A DNA stretch of 64,000 nucleotides from Candidatus Helarchaeota archaeon (GCA_019058315.1 JAHPZH010000006.1:249715-313714), one strand, 5' to 3'; counted from the stretch's first letter, positions 9,183 to 18,530 are shown. The notes: a model not told the origin generated them from the sequence alone. Program-made: numbers and translations.

Positions 9183-10064
9183 ATGACTTCAATAAGGAAA
9201 GAAGGAAAAATAAATGAAGATACTACATTAATTGACGTTATGATGTTAGGACTTCCTGGTGGAGTAGCTATATATCTAGTTGAAGGGGAAAAAAAATGTC
9301 TTATAGACGGGGGAAATGGACCTGAAGCCCGGAGACTTGTTAAAGTGCTTCAAAAATTAAATGCATTTCCACCTGATATTATTATCGTTACACATTTTCA
9401 TTTTGATCATACTCAAGGTATCCCATATTTTCGTAAAAAAGCTGCAAAATTGAATAAAAAAATCGAAGTTATGGCTTCCCAGACCGCAATTCCTTTATTA
9501 GAGGATCAATCATTCAATGATATTTATGGAATTGGACCTTATAAGAACATAGTGGAAGTGACCCCACTTAAGGAAGGGGATAGGATTGATTTAGATGGGA
9601 TCAAGTTAAAAATTTTTGAAGTACCAGGACACTCAAAGGATCATATTGCAATCCTAGATGAAAAAAATAAAAATATTTTTGTTGGTGATGCGATTGGTGT
9701 TAAGGCTACAGATGATTTCTTCAGTTCTCCACCTTTTATGCCTCCCTTTTTTGATAAAGAGGCTTATTATAATTCTATAAACAAACTCAAAAAAATAGAT
9801 TATAAGACTCTTTGTTTAGCACACTTTGGCTATATTTATGATAAAGAAGCTAAAGATATTCTAGATGAGTCAGTTTCAACATTCGAAAAATGGTGGAAGC
9901 TGTTTGAGGATAATATTGAGAAATTGGATGATATCGATTATATGGTGGATAAAGTTTTGGACAATTGCTACCCAGAATATATTGATAAAAAAATAGCTAA
10001 AATTCGCTTACAAAATTCAGTACCATGGCTAATTAATAGCTTTAAAACTTATAAAAAAATATAA
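9183..10064 (+). CDS. Metallo-beta-lactamase-fold hydrolase
   Basis: A 293-residue MBL-fold protein. The metal-binding signature THFHFDHTQG supplies three His and one Asp; further ligands are His in GHSKDH, Asp in VGDAIG and a late His in LAHFGYIYD. Members hydrolyse thioesters, lactones, phosphodiesters or other substrates. Start ATG at 9183 with GGAAGG ten bases upstream; it follows the dehydratase subunit by 31 bases on the same strand. The context suggests a thioesterase-like or lactonase-like step in the CoA pathway, but this is inference only. Confidence 0.82.
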   Translation: MTSIRKEGKINEDTTLIDVMMLGLPGGVAIYLVEGEKKCLIDGGNGPEARRLVKVLQKLNAFPPDIIIVTHFHFDHTQGIPYFRKKAAKLNKKIEVMASQTAIPLLEDQSFNDIYGIGPYKNIVEVTPLKEGDRIDLDGIKLKIFEVPGHSKDHIAILDEKNKNIFVGDAIGVKATDDFFSSPPFMPPFFDKEAYYNSINKLKKIDYKTLCLAHFGYIYDKEAKDILDESVSTFEKWWKLFEDNIEKLDDIDYMVDKVLDNCYPEYIDKKIAKIRLQNSVPWLINSFKTYKKI

Positions 10065-10167
10065 ATTTCTTATTTTTTGAAATGAAATAAGGTCCAACAA
10101 ACTGAAAATTTAAATAGAATTCAAATCTATTAAATTAATTCATTTAATAAAAACTCGATAATAAGAC

Positions 10168-11628
10168 TTACCAATTATCTAACCAGCCACTTAATTTACC
10201 AGAGACAGTTCTTTTAATCTTTTTTGAGAGATCAGTATTATAATAAATATCCGCCAATTTTATGATAATTGGAATTTCATAACGTTCAATTTTTATATCA
10301 TATACAGCGTTCATCGATTTTATTAGATTATCCTCTGAAATTTCCGTAAAAGACTCGCATTCTTTTAAAATTTGATCCGTGTGAAGTATTAATCGCTCAA
10401 ATTCAGAATTAGTTTGTAAAATTTGTAAATTTTGACCTTCAATTTTTAAAATATTTTTAAATAATCGAAATTCAAAATCAAATATCTCATGATTTTCATA
10501 AGGATCAATAGCAATGTAAGAATTCAAATCAACAATAAGATAATCTTTGAATTTTTTAAATTTCTTTTCAAATTCTAATCTATTGACAGATAAAATTTGT
10601 TCTCCATATTCTAGGTTTATAAATATTTTTTTAAGAAATTTTATTAATTCCTCAACAATTTCTTGCTCTCCTATAAAAACGACCGGAATTCGAAAGAAAA
10701 TTGCATGAAAAATATTAAAAAAAAGATCTTGTCTAAAAAATGATATTAGATTTTCCATTGAAAGATTTGATAAATCCAATTCACTTTTAAAATCTAGCAA
10801 TTTCTCAATAAATTTAGTTCTAATATTTAATTTTTTATCAATAAATGCCAAAAAATAATGGTCACATTCGTTTGTACAAAGTTGAATGCGAAGGGTATTT
10901 TTTTTCAGAAGATAATTAGGAATGAATAAATAAGTTGATTTTTTACATTCAGGACATGAAATTTTGATAAGTCTGTGCTCTCGAAAATCTATATAATTCT
11001 TTGTTAACATTTTATAAAGAATTTCGAATAATTGATAATCTTCTATATTTAGTTGATTCATTATATCAAATAAACTTAAAGTTCCGCCACATAAATTCAT
11101 AATTTGGCTTTCTAATAAACTAAATTTTTCTTTAGAACTAATTTTTTTCGTGTAAAATGGTAAAATATTTTTATATAAATTCTCTCTATAAGATAAAGTA
11201 GGTATTTTTAATTCTTTTAAAGGTAGTTCTATAGATAAAGAGGTATTTCCAGCCAAATTTAAAGGAGAACTCTCAATTTTTAATGTACATTCCTCAATTG
11301 AATTTGAATATTTATTTAACATGCTTTTAAAGGTAAGTAATTGCCCGATTTTTCCCTTTGGATTATAAAGTATAATCATAGCATTATCTGCACTTTTAAA
11401 AAAAACTATATTTTCTGAACTGAGAGGAATGGAATGATCTCCCTGTTGAAGATATTTGAAATTTGTGTGTACAAAATCGGTTATAAATTTCTCATGATTT
11501 TTAAAAGCAGAATTGGAATAAATGAAATTTCCATAACTATCAGTAATTGAAACATAAACCCTTACACCTGTCATTTCTCCCATTTTTGCCATAATTTCTT
11601 TTGCTACTCGAAAAATACAGTCTTCCAT
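10168..11628 (-). CDS. Roadblock-like / winged-helix / zinc-finger protein of unknown function
   Basis: A 486-residue protein. Residues 1-115 have the alternating strands and YVSITDSYGNFIYSN turn of a roadblock/LC7- or profilin-like sensor domain. Residues about 165-222 look like a winged helix (LLESQIMNLCGG ... LFEILYKMLTKNYI). A zinc site follows: C225-x2-C228 and C251-x3-C255. The remaining C-terminal half is unrecognised, rich in Phe, Ile and Glu. The ATG at 11628 has AAAGGTGA upstream on the minus strand. In Asgard archaea roadblock-like domains often pair with small GTPases; the winged helix suggests DNA binding or protein contact. It is divergent from the aminotransferase gene, and the shared intergenic region has tandem repeats that this protein could bind. 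Confidence 0.6.
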   Translation of the reverse strand: MEDCIFRVAKEIMAKMGEMTGVRVYVSITDSYGNFIYSNSAFKNHEKFITDFVHTNFKYLQQGDHSIPLSSENIVFFKSADNAMIILYNPKGKIGQLLTFKSMLNKYSNSIEECTLKIESSPLNLAGNTSLSIELPLKELKIPTLSYRENLYKNILPFYTKKISSKEKFSLLESQIMNLCGGTLSLFDIMNQLNIEDYQLFEILYKMLTKNYIDFREHRLIKISCPECKKSTYLFIPNYLLKKNTLRIQLCTNECDHYFLAFIDKKLNIRTKFIEKLLDFKSELDLSNLSMENLISFFRQDLFFNIFHAIFFRIPVVFIGEQEIVEELIKFLKKIFINLEYGEQILSVNRLEFEKKFKKFKDYLIVDLNSYIAIDPYENHEIFDFEFRLFKNILKIEGQNLQILQTNSEFERLILHTDQILKECESFTEISEDNLIKSMNAVYDIKIERYEIPIIIKLADIYYNTDLSKKIKRTVSGKLSGWLDNW

Positions 11629-11704
11629 CTTTCTATTTCACCTTTATTTTTTAAAGTAAAATTCAATTTAAGTGCGATTCTTTAATTGATGTTTATATAA
11701 AAAT

Positions 11705-11741
11705 ATGTTGAATTTGAGATAAAAACATGTGGAATTTGAGA
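11705..11741. promoter_or_regulatory. Tandem direct repeat in divergent promoter region
   Basis: Two 15-base copies, ATGTTGAATTTGAGA at 11705-11719 and ATGTGGAATTTGAGA at 11727-11741, differ at one base and are spaced 22 bases apart, about two helical turns. A TATA-like TTTATATAA lies just before them at 11692-11700. They sit between the minus-strand roadblock/winged-helix gene and the plus-strand aminotransferase gene. A role as an operator is inferred. Confidence 0.45.
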
Positions 11742-11820
11742 ACAAAAAAGAAGAGAAATATTAAAGATTTATTCTCGTAAAACGAAAAGTTAATTAGAAA
11801 TTAATTTCGTTTTTATCTTT

Positions 11821-13137
11821 ATGTCTCGATCTGAAATCAAATTAAATCCATTAGCTATCGAATTAAATGAAATAATAAAGGCAAATCCCAAATTATTTTC
11901 AATGTTTTCTCCCCTAGGCAGAAGATTATATTTTCCAAAAGGGTTATTAAGTCAAGGTGCAGAAGCAAAACAAAAAGCCAATAAATTTAATGCAACTATT
12001 GGGATAGCAACAGAAAATGAAGTTCCTATGCACCTAAAGTGTATCCGTAGTTATTTTTCCGATTTAGACCCAAAAGACGTTTTTAATTATGCCCCTCCAT
12101 CTGGAAAATTAGAATTACGAGAAAGATGGCGTGAAAAAATTCTAAAAGATAATCCGTCTCTTAAAGGAAAATTATTCAGTATGCCAATTGTTACAAATGC
12201 TATTACACATGCCTTAAGCATAACGGCTGATCTTTTTGTTGAAGAAGGAGATAAAATAATTTTACCCAATAAAATTTGGGGAAATTTTCGTTTAATTTTT
12301 GAGATTAGACGTAAAGCAGAAATAATTCAATATCCTTTATTCAATCAAGAAGGTGGATTTAATATTTCTGGATTTGAAGATATATTAGATCGAAATAAAG
12401 ATAGAAAAAAACTGGTTATTCTTTTAAATTTTCCCAATAACCCAACAGGATATTCAATTAAGAAATCTGAAGCTGTCGAACTCGTAAAAATTTTGAAAAA
12501 AGTAACTGATAAGGGTCAAAATATTATTGCCATTTGTGATGATGCCTATTTTGGTCTCTTTTATGAAGAGGAAGTATTAAAAGAATCACTCTTTAGTCAA
12601 ATAGCAAATTTAAATAATAATCTTTTAGCTATTAAAGCAGATGGTGCAACAAAAGAGCTATTTGCATGGGGCTTTCGAACGGGATTTATTACAGTTGCCT
12701 GTGGAAATACTGATCAAACTGTTTATAATGCATTAGAGAAGAAAATTATGGGTTGTATTAGGGGAACAATTTCGAATTGTTCTCATCCATCCCAAACTAT
12801 AATTTTACAAGCTTTAAATTCGCCAGATTTCAATAAACAACAACAAGAAAAATTTGAAATTTTAAAAGCAAGAGCATTAAAAGTCAAAGAAGTTCTAAAA
12901 TCCGACAGATATGAGGGTGCATGGGATGTATATCCTTTTAATTCGGGATATTTTATGTGTCTACGCTTAAAAAACGTTGATGCTGAGAAATTACGACAAC
13001 ATCTTCTTAATAAATATGGTTTAGGGATTATAGCTTTAGGAAAATCAGATATTCGAATTGCTTTTTCATGTTTAGAATTGGATTCCATTCAAACGGTCTT
13101 TGATACAATTTATAGTGGAATAACTGATCTTTCTTAA
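11821..13137 (+). CDS. Class I/II pyridoxal-phosphate aminotransferase
   Basis: A 438-residue fold-type I PLP enzyme. Visible motifs are LLNFPNNPTGYS (substrate carboxylate and PLP contact), a following CDDAYFGLF with the Asp that pairs with the PLP pyridine nitrogen, and the Schiff-base lysine K278 in DGATKELFAWGFRTGF with the downstream Arg contacting the phosphate. It probably moves an amino group between an amino acid and a 2-oxoacid; specificity is not readable. The ATG at 11821 lacks a clear Shine-Dalgarno, so translation may be leaderless or the start may differ slightly. It could feed the nearby 2-hydroxyacid block by making 2-oxoacids, but it lies outside that operon. Confidence 0.85.
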   Translation: MSRSEIKLNPLAIELNEIIKANPKLFSMFSPLGRRLYFPKGLLSQGAEAKQKANKFNATIGIATENEVPMHLKCIRSYFSDLDPKDVFNYAPPSGKLELRERWREKILKDNPSLKGKLFSMPIVTNAITHALSITADLFVEEGDKIILPNKIWGNFRLIFEIRRKAEIIQYPLFNQEGGFNISGFEDILDRNKDRKKLVILLNFPNNPTGYSIKKSEAVELVKILKKVTDKGQNIIAICDDAYFGLFYEEEVLKESLFSQIANLNNNLLAIKADGATKELFAWGFRTGFITVACGNTDQTVYNALEKKIMGCIRGTISNCSHPSQTIILQALNSPDFNKQQQEKFEILKARALKVKEVLKSDRYEGAWDVYPFNSGYFMCLRLKNVDAEKLRQHLLNKYGLGIIALGKSDIRIAFSCLELDSIQTVFDTIYSGITDLS

Positions 13138-13282
13138 TTTTTTTAAATTCTATAAGATCATTCGAATCTATATAGTAGTTTAATTCTTTTTAAGGCAGTA
13201 CTCTTAGCGTAATACTCACTTTATTATTTCTAAAATTTAGTATAATTCTCATAAATAATACAAGGATGTTATGTGAAAGAAT

Positions 13283-13633
13283 ATGTCAATACGTACTCTG
13301 AAAGAATTAGCATATACTTACTTTAAAAACATGGGGTATTCAATTCAATTTAATGTATCTCTTCCAGGAAAGATTCAAAAATGTAATTATAAATATGATA
13401 TGGTTTGCACTGACTCAAAAGATAATAAAATCGGTATTATAATAAAAGATTGGGGAAGAAGCATTGGAATTAATGCAATTAGACATTTTCATGAACAAGT
13501 AGTAAATTCTAATATGACCGAAGGAGTCCTTATAGGGCGATATTTTAGTGGATATGCCAAAAACTTTTCAAAGGATTATTATAATATCAAGACTCTTTCG
13601 AGAAACGAATTAATTTATCATTTGGGCATTTAA
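13283..13633 (+). CDS. Small Mrr/restriction-endonuclease-fold-like protein
   Basis: A 116-residue protein with the layout of the Mrr-type PD-(D/E)xK fold: an N-terminal helix (TLKELAYTYFKNMGYSI), strands with YDMVCTDSKDNKIGIIIKDW, then AIRHFHEQVVNSNMTEGVLI and a final FSGYAKNF. In active nucleases the second strand ends in E-x-K or Q-x-K; here it reads I-I-K, so the acidic residue is missing and the protein may be a non-catalytic DNA binder. Start ATG at 13283, with a weak purine-rich site. It stands alone between the aminotransferase and a minus-strand gene, with no methyltransferase nearby, so it is not an obvious restriction system. Confidence 0.55.
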   Translation: MSIRTLKELAYTYFKNMGYSIQFNVSLPGKIQKCNYKYDMVCTDSKDNKIGIIIKDWGRSIGINAIRHFHEQVVNSNMTEGVLIGRYFSGYAKNFSKDYYNIKTLSRNELIYHLGI

Positions 13634-13718
13634 TGCGTTTTGAAAAGGTATATGTAAATTGTTTTAAAGATAATGCAAGGATTTAACAGTAAAAATAGAA
13701 AAGAAGAATAAAATAAGC

Positions 13719-14102
13719 TTAACCCAATCTTGTAAGGGTCTGATCACAGACTTCAGAACCCTTTATAGTAAGAACCCACCCAATACCTCTCTTTTGGATA
13801 AAACCTTGCCTTTCAATTTTATCCAAGATCGAGAAAAGTTCAATTTCGTTTACGTTTTTTCGGAAATCCACTATAACACTTTTTACTACGTCTTCGACGC
13901 GAACTGGCCCTGCTAACTCATCTTCCATTACCCCAACACCTGCAATGACTGCATCTTCAACTGATAAATCATGATATAAGTTTAATTCATCAAATTCATC
14001 AATCATTGAGGGATATTCTAGTAATAATTTATTTATTTGCTCAAGATCATCAGCTTTTATAGCTTTTTTTATCAAATCTTTAACTTTCTTCTTTTTCATC
14101 AT
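13719..14102 (-). CDS. Small helical protein with winged-helix-like C-terminus
   Basis: About 127 residues. The N-terminus is Lys-rich and helical (KKKKVKDLIKKAIK), followed by an acidic middle part and a C-terminal stretch (ELFSILDKIERQGFIQKRG then a strand WVLTIKGSEVC) that looks like a small winged helix. The upstream GTG at 14123 is in frame, but GGAAGAAA lies just before the ATG pair at 14102/14099, so the start is placed there. No known family recognised. It stands alone, upstream of and divergent from the sugar nucleotidyltransferase gene. Confidence 0.6.
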   Translation of the reverse strand: MMKKKKVKDLIKKAIKADDLEQINKLLLEYPSMIDEFDELNLYHDLSVEDAVIAGVGVMEDELAGPVRVEDVVKSVIVDFRKNVNEIELFSILDKIERQGFIQKRGIGWVLTIKGSEVCDQTLTRLG

Positions 14103-14316
14103 TATAATTTCTTCCGTAAACACAATAAATAAAAGAAATGCCCAAATTATCTCAATAATTAATAGTAATCATTTTTATAAATTGTTTAGATATATTTGAT
14201 TTTTTTTAATAAAAATTGAATATATAATTAAATATTTAAAATTGTTAATTTACTAATATTAAAAAAGAATAAAAATAGCTTAAAAAAATGCTGGATTAAT
14301 TTCGGGAGAATATTAA

Positions 14317-15612
14317 ATGAAAACATTAATATTAGCAGCTGGGGAAGGAAAAAGGTTAAGACCACTTACAGAAACATGTCCTAAACCTATGCTTCACATT
14401 GCTGGAAAGCCAACACTTCAACATGTTATTGAAAATTTAAAAAGTACAGGTTTAAATGATTTCGTTATAGTAGTTGGGTTTTTAAAAGAGCAAATTATGG
14501 ATTATTTTGGCACAGGCTTTGATTTTGGTGTTAAAATAAAATATGTGGAACAAAGAAAGCCAGAAGGACCTGAAGATGCCATTTTATCTGCAGAATCAGA
14601 ATTAGGGAACGAATCAGAATTTTTAATTGCACATGCTGATACTTTTTCAGACCCTACTATGATTAAAAGGACAATTGAAACTCATCAAAAATTAAATCCG
14701 GAAGCAACAATTTCAGTAACTTTGGTGGATAATCCAAGTTTATATGGTATTGTTGCTATTGATGAAGAAGCTAGAATCCAGCAAATAATTGAAAAACCGA
14801 AGCCTGGTTTTGCCCCATCTAACTTTGCGGTAACTGGAATTTATATCTTCAAATCTGAAATTTTTGATCATCTATCCAAAACTAAGCATTTAGATGATGC
14901 AATTCAGGCCATAATTACTAAAAAAGGTAATATTTATTCTTCTGTATGGGAAAAAGAATGGGTAGAAATTCGTTACCCTTGGGACATTTTAAAAGCAAAT
15001 GAATTTGTATTAAAAAGAAAATTAGAGGGTAAGGGTTCTTTTATTTCAGAATCTGCAGAAATTTCTGACGAATCTAGAATTAAGGGTCCAGTGGAAATTT
15101 CAAAAAATGTTATAATAAAAGCCGGAGCCGAAATTGTGGGTCCCTGTTTTATTGATGAAAATGCTTATATTGGTACGAATTCTTTGGTCAGAGGTCACAC
15201 CTCAATTGGGAAAAATTCAATATTAGGATATGGAACTGAGATAAAAAATAGTGTTATTTTTCCTGGAACTAAAGTAGGGCGTCTTAGCTTTATTGGTGAT
15301 AGTATTATTGGAAATGATGTTAGATTTAGATCGAGTATTCAAGTATCAAATTTTCCATCTGTAGAAAAATTAGAACCTGAAGATCCAAAAATCAAGATGA
15401 ATTTTGAGAATGAATCAATAATAGTTCCATTAAGAAAATTCGGTGCTATAATTGGAGACAAAACGGTACTAGAAAACAATGTTTCTATAGCACCCGGAAA
15501 AAAAATCGGTAGAAATTCGATTATAATGCCAGGATGTATTATAGAAAGTGATGTGGCATCAGAAACAATAGTTTCTGTAAAACAGAGTCTAGAATACAAA
15601 AAACTAAAATAA
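14317..15612 (+). CDS. Bifunctional sugar-1-phosphate nucleotidylyltransferase / hexapeptide acyltransferase-like
   Basis: A 431-residue protein of the archaeal GlmU/COG1208 type. Residues 1-230 form the nucleotidyltransferase domain, with LILAAGEGKRLRPLT (nucleotide binding) and PKPMLHIAGKP, and Asp residues in HADTFSD. The C-terminal half is a left-handed beta-helix with many I-G-x-N and hexapeptide turns (IGTNSLVRGHTSIGKNSILG). It likely makes a UDP- or dTDP-activated sugar such as UDP-GlcNAc for glycosylation. Start ATG at 14317 with GGGAG upstream. Only 31 bases separate it from the first gene of the ubiquitin-like cluster, so it may share that transcript, though a functional link is not evident. 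Confidence 0.83.
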   Translation: MKTLILAAGEGKRLRPLTETCPKPMLHIAGKPTLQHVIENLKSTGLNDFVIVVGFLKEQIMDYFGTGFDFGVKIKYVEQRKPEGPEDAILSAESELGNESEFLIAHADTFSDPTMIKRTIETHQKLNPEATISVTLVDNPSLYGIVAIDEEARIQQIIEKPKPGFAPSNFAVTGIYIFKSEIFDHLSKTKHLDDAIQAIITKKGNIYSSVWEKEWVEIRYPWDILKANEFVLKRKLEGKGSFISESAEISDESRIKGPVEISKNVIIKAGAEIVGPCFIDENAYIGTNSLVRGHTSIGKNSILGYGTEIKNSVIFPGTKVGRLSFIGDSIIGNDVRFRSSIQVSNFPSVEKLEPEDPKIKMNFENESIIVPLRKFGAIIGDKTVLENNVSIAPGKKIGRNSIIMPGCIIESDVASETIVSVKQSLEYKKLK

Positions 15613-15643
15613 TCATAAAGTCAATTTTAAATGAGGGATATTT

Positions 15644-16909
15644 ATGTCAGAAGAAAATGAAAAAGAATTAAAAGAAGAGAAAGAAATAAAAGATGAAAAA
15701 GTAGAATTAGAGGTAGTAAAAGAGGAAGATCAAGAAAAAATTACTGAAACTGAAGATATTGATAGAGATGCTCTTCTAGCTGAAGAAATGACATTATTAA
15801 TGAATGAATTTCAGACCGAAATAGTTGAAGGAGTAATTTCAAGAATAAGAGTCTATCTTGCTATTTCTGAACAGTTAAATTTTATTGTTGGAATCGATTT
15901 TAGCAATTTTCCAGATAAACCATTACTTACTGTGCAAGATGAATTAAAGTCTCTAATAAATCCAGATGAATTGGATACTATGAAAACTTGGAAAAAAGGT
16001 ATGCATATAGTCGAAATTTTCCGTGAATTAGAACAAAAGCTAGTTGGAATCAATAAAACAAAACAACAAGTAAGGCTAATTTCTGGAGAATTTAAATCAG
16101 AAGAAGTAGGACCTAAACAAATAAATGTTGATTTACTTACTTTTGGATTAAGGGAGTATCGAATTGAAATAGATTTAGAACCTCTCCCAAAAGTTCCTAC
16201 TATGAAATTTTCAAGTGAATTGCAAGATATGGTTAAAACAACTTATCAAGAACTTGAATCTGTAAAAAATTGGGATTTCACTATTATGTCTGTTAATGAT
16301 ATTCTCCGTGAAATTCAATGGGAAATTGATAAAAAATCAAGATTAATATTCGAAGTTGATCTACTTTGGGGCCTCGATAAAGTTGATTATAAACCCGATC
16401 AAAGAAAGATATATATTGAAATGAAAGGAAAAATGAAAACTGCAGATCAGATTTTTAAATTTGAAGTCGAACTTCCAGAAGATTACCCATCTAATCGCCC
16501 TACTATAAAGATTGTTTCAGAGGTATCAGATGATGAAGTTGCAAAACAAATGGAAAATGCAATGAAAATCTTGGATGAATGGTCCACCTTTACATACCTT
16601 GTGGATATATTTGAAACTATTTCTAAGGCAATTTTAAAAGCATCCATTATTTCATGCATTATTTGTCATAAAATGGAATGTCCTACTTGTGGTAAACCTA
16701 TGGTAGAGGTTGAAGCTCCTACAACGCCCCCCGAAGCTGCTGAAATGACCGGTGTTCCTACTGGTTCAGGAGGTACTTGCCATACTACTTGCCCTCATTG
16801 TGCAAAACCATATCATGAACACTGCTGGAACCAAAATATCCAAGCAATTAAAAAATGTGCGTTTTGTATGAGAGAGCCGTTTGTAACTTCTCCCATTCAA
16901 CAAGAGTAA
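15644..16909 (+). CDS. Three RWD/UBC-like repeats plus C-terminal RING-like zinc domain; candidate E3
   Basis: A 421-residue protein. After a Glu/Lys-rich tail (1-45) come three segments with the same pattern, ending near 133, 228 and 330. Each has a strand like YRIEIDLEP or FKFEVELPE, a P-x2-P turn, a (K/L)-x-hydrophobic strand, then acidic residues, a conserved Trp (W116, W210, W313) and a closing helix. Repeat 3 (ELPEDYPSNRPTIKI) closely recalls the core of E2/RWD folds, but no catalytic Cys is present. The C-terminus is a zinc domain with C346-x2-C349, C383-x2-C386-x4-H391-x-H393-C394 and C405-x2-C408. The same C-x2-C-x4-H spacing recurs in the vWA protein at 21469. RWD domains bind E2/E3 partners, so with E1, E2 and JAMM genes downstream this is a plausible E3 or scaffold. 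Start ATG with GAGGGA. Confidence 0.72.
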   Translation: MSEENEKELKEEKEIKDEKVELEVVKEEDQEKITETEDIDRDALLAEEMTLLMNEFQTEIVEGVISRIRVYLAISEQLNFIVGIDFSNFPDKPLLTVQDELKSLINPDELDTMKTWKKGMHIVEIFRELEQKLVGINKTKQQVRLISGEFKSEEVGPKQINVDLLTFGLREYRIEIDLEPLPKVPTMKFSSELQDMVKTTYQELESVKNWDFTIMSVNDILREIQWEIDKKSRLIFEVDLLWGLDKVDYKPDQRKIYIEMKGKMKTADQIFKFEVELPEDYPSNRPTIKIVSEVSDDEVAKQMENAMKILDEWSTFTYLVDIFETISKAILKASIISCIICHKMECPTCGKPMVEVEAPTTPPEAAEMTGVPTGSGGTCHTTCPHCAKPYHEHCWNQNIQAIKKCAFCMREPFVTSPIQQE

Positions 16910-17027
16910 ATAAAAAATAGAATTTTATTTTATATTTTTATTTTATTATTTTAGATCAATTTTTAACAAAATTAAATAATAGAACATAGAAATAACATAA
17001 AATTATGAATAATTAGAGGAAAAATTC

Positions 17028-18257
17028 ATGACAACCAAAGAAAAGAAACTTTATACTCGCCATCATATGTTAGAAGGATGGGCGCAAGATTTAATCAAAG
17101 ATTCCACAGTTTTTATGATCGGAGTAGGAGCATTAGGATGTGAAATAGCTAAAAATTTAGCTTTAGTTGGTATTGGAAAAATGTACCTCTGTGATGTTGA
17201 TACAATTGAGACATCAAATCTCTCACGACAGATGCTCTTCAAACCTGGTGATGAAGGTAGAGGAAAAGCAGAAGTAGGTGCTGAAAGACTTAAGGAGTTA
17301 AATCCATTCATGGAAGTGGAACATTTTAATCAATTCCTGCAAGAAATTCCAATGAAATTCTATGAAGAATCAGATCTAGTTATTGGGGGTTTAGATAATA
17401 TAAGAGCTAGATTAGATTTAAACGATATTTGTCTTCGATTGAAAAAACCACTTATTGATTCTGGAACTCTGGGCTATGAAGGGCATGTACAAATAGTAAT
17501 TCCACCAGGGATAGAAGGGTTTGAGCAAACCCCATGTCTTCGATGCCTAATGCCAATTCCGCCAACCGATGAAAAGCTTGTAGCAGCGTGTACACCAAAA
17601 GGAATCCCACAAAAACGTGAGCATTGTGCTTTAAAGGCAGAATATGAATTCGGTAAAAAGTATAATAGAAGACCTGACTTTGAAAATGATGATGATATTG
17701 CTGTATTGGTTGAATATGCAAATAAATTTGTGGAAGAATATAAATTTCCTCCAGAATTTAATGCCGAAGATATGGAAAATGTGATAAAAAATAAAATGCC
17801 CGCAATACAAACTACAACTGCTGTGATTTCATCCATTCAATCCCATGAAATCTTAAAAATACTCCATAAATTGAAAGGTTATGATATTGGACCTTTAATG
17901 AACCCACCGTATATTAATTATAATGGAAAATATGGTTTATTTGAACAGATAGAGGTAGCTATTTGGGATGAATGTCCCGCTTGCGGTAAAGGAATTGATT
18001 TAAGAAGGATTGAAATTGAATCATCTGCAATTATTCTTTCTATTTTCGACCAATTGAAGTATGCAGGTTTTGATTTAGACCCTGATCAAACGTTAATAAC
18101 TAAAGAATTAACAAAAAAAGTAGTATGGAATCCATATGTTCCTAAATTAAAAGATCCTAATAAAACAATTGAAGAAAGTGGTATCCAAGATCACGATCTC
18201 CTTATGTGCTCTGTACCGAATCAAGAATCAATTAGAATTTTAGTAATTTATATTTAA
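17028..18257 (+). CDS. E1-like ubiquitin-activating enzyme
   Basis: A 409-residue ThiF-fold enzyme. The adenylation domain shows G32-x-G34-x2-G37, D56 and D58, and SNLSRQ with R67-Q68. A structural zinc site is formed by C170-x2-C173 and C316-x2-C319. Between them lies AACTPKGIPQKREHC, which aligns well with the catalytic-cysteine region of eukaryotic UBA3/UBA2 E1 subunits; C188 is the candidate thioester cysteine. The last 80 residues (from about 330) resemble a ubiquitin-fold E2-recruiting domain. It thus has the single-chain form of a UBA3-type E1. It should adenylate a ubiquitin-like protein and pass it to the E2 encoded next. Start ATG at 17028 with AGAGGA. No repeat of the adenylation domain, unlike UBA1. 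Confidence 0.9.
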   Translation: MTTKEKKLYTRHHMLEGWAQDLIKDSTVFMIGVGALGCEIAKNLALVGIGKMYLCDVDTIETSNLSRQMLFKPGDEGRGKAEVGAERLKELNPFMEVEHFNQFLQEIPMKFYEESDLVIGGLDNIRARLDLNDICLRLKKPLIDSGTLGYEGHVQIVIPPGIEGFEQTPCLRCLMPIPPTDEKLVAACTPKGIPQKREHCALKAEYEFGKKYNRRPDFENDDDIAVLVEYANKFVEEYKFPPEFNAEDMENVIKNKMPAIQTTTAVISSIQSHEILKILHKLKGYDIGPLMNPPYINYNGKYGLFEQIEVAIWDECPACGKGIDLRRIEIESSAIILSIFDQLKYAGFDLDPDQTLITKELTKKVVWNPYVPKLKDPNKTIEESGIQDHDLLMCSVPNQESIRILVIYI

Positions 18258-18530
18258 AAACTCCCCCTATTTTTAATCGATTCAAGCTATTAAGACATTT
18301 TTTTAATTAATCATAATTGTAGTATTCTAGACAATTCGAGTTCATTTATAAACGATATTTTTCACAAAACATATAAATTGAATAGTGCAGAAATCGTAAG
18401 ATATTAATGAATCCCAATCAAAATTTAAATTATTATAAAATTAAGCTAAAAACTGAAAATTGATACTTTAATATTTGAAAAAAGAAACTTCTGTTCTTTA
18501 ACGGTTGATATTTAATAAGAGGTGAAGTTA

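Noticed and set aside
13283..13633. Part of a restriction-modification system
   Set aside because: No methyltransferase or specificity gene is near and the acidic catalytic residue is missing.
17452..17836. Two minus-strand ORFs over the E1 gene
   Set aside because: They overlap the conserved E1 frame fully and show no motif or ribosome site.
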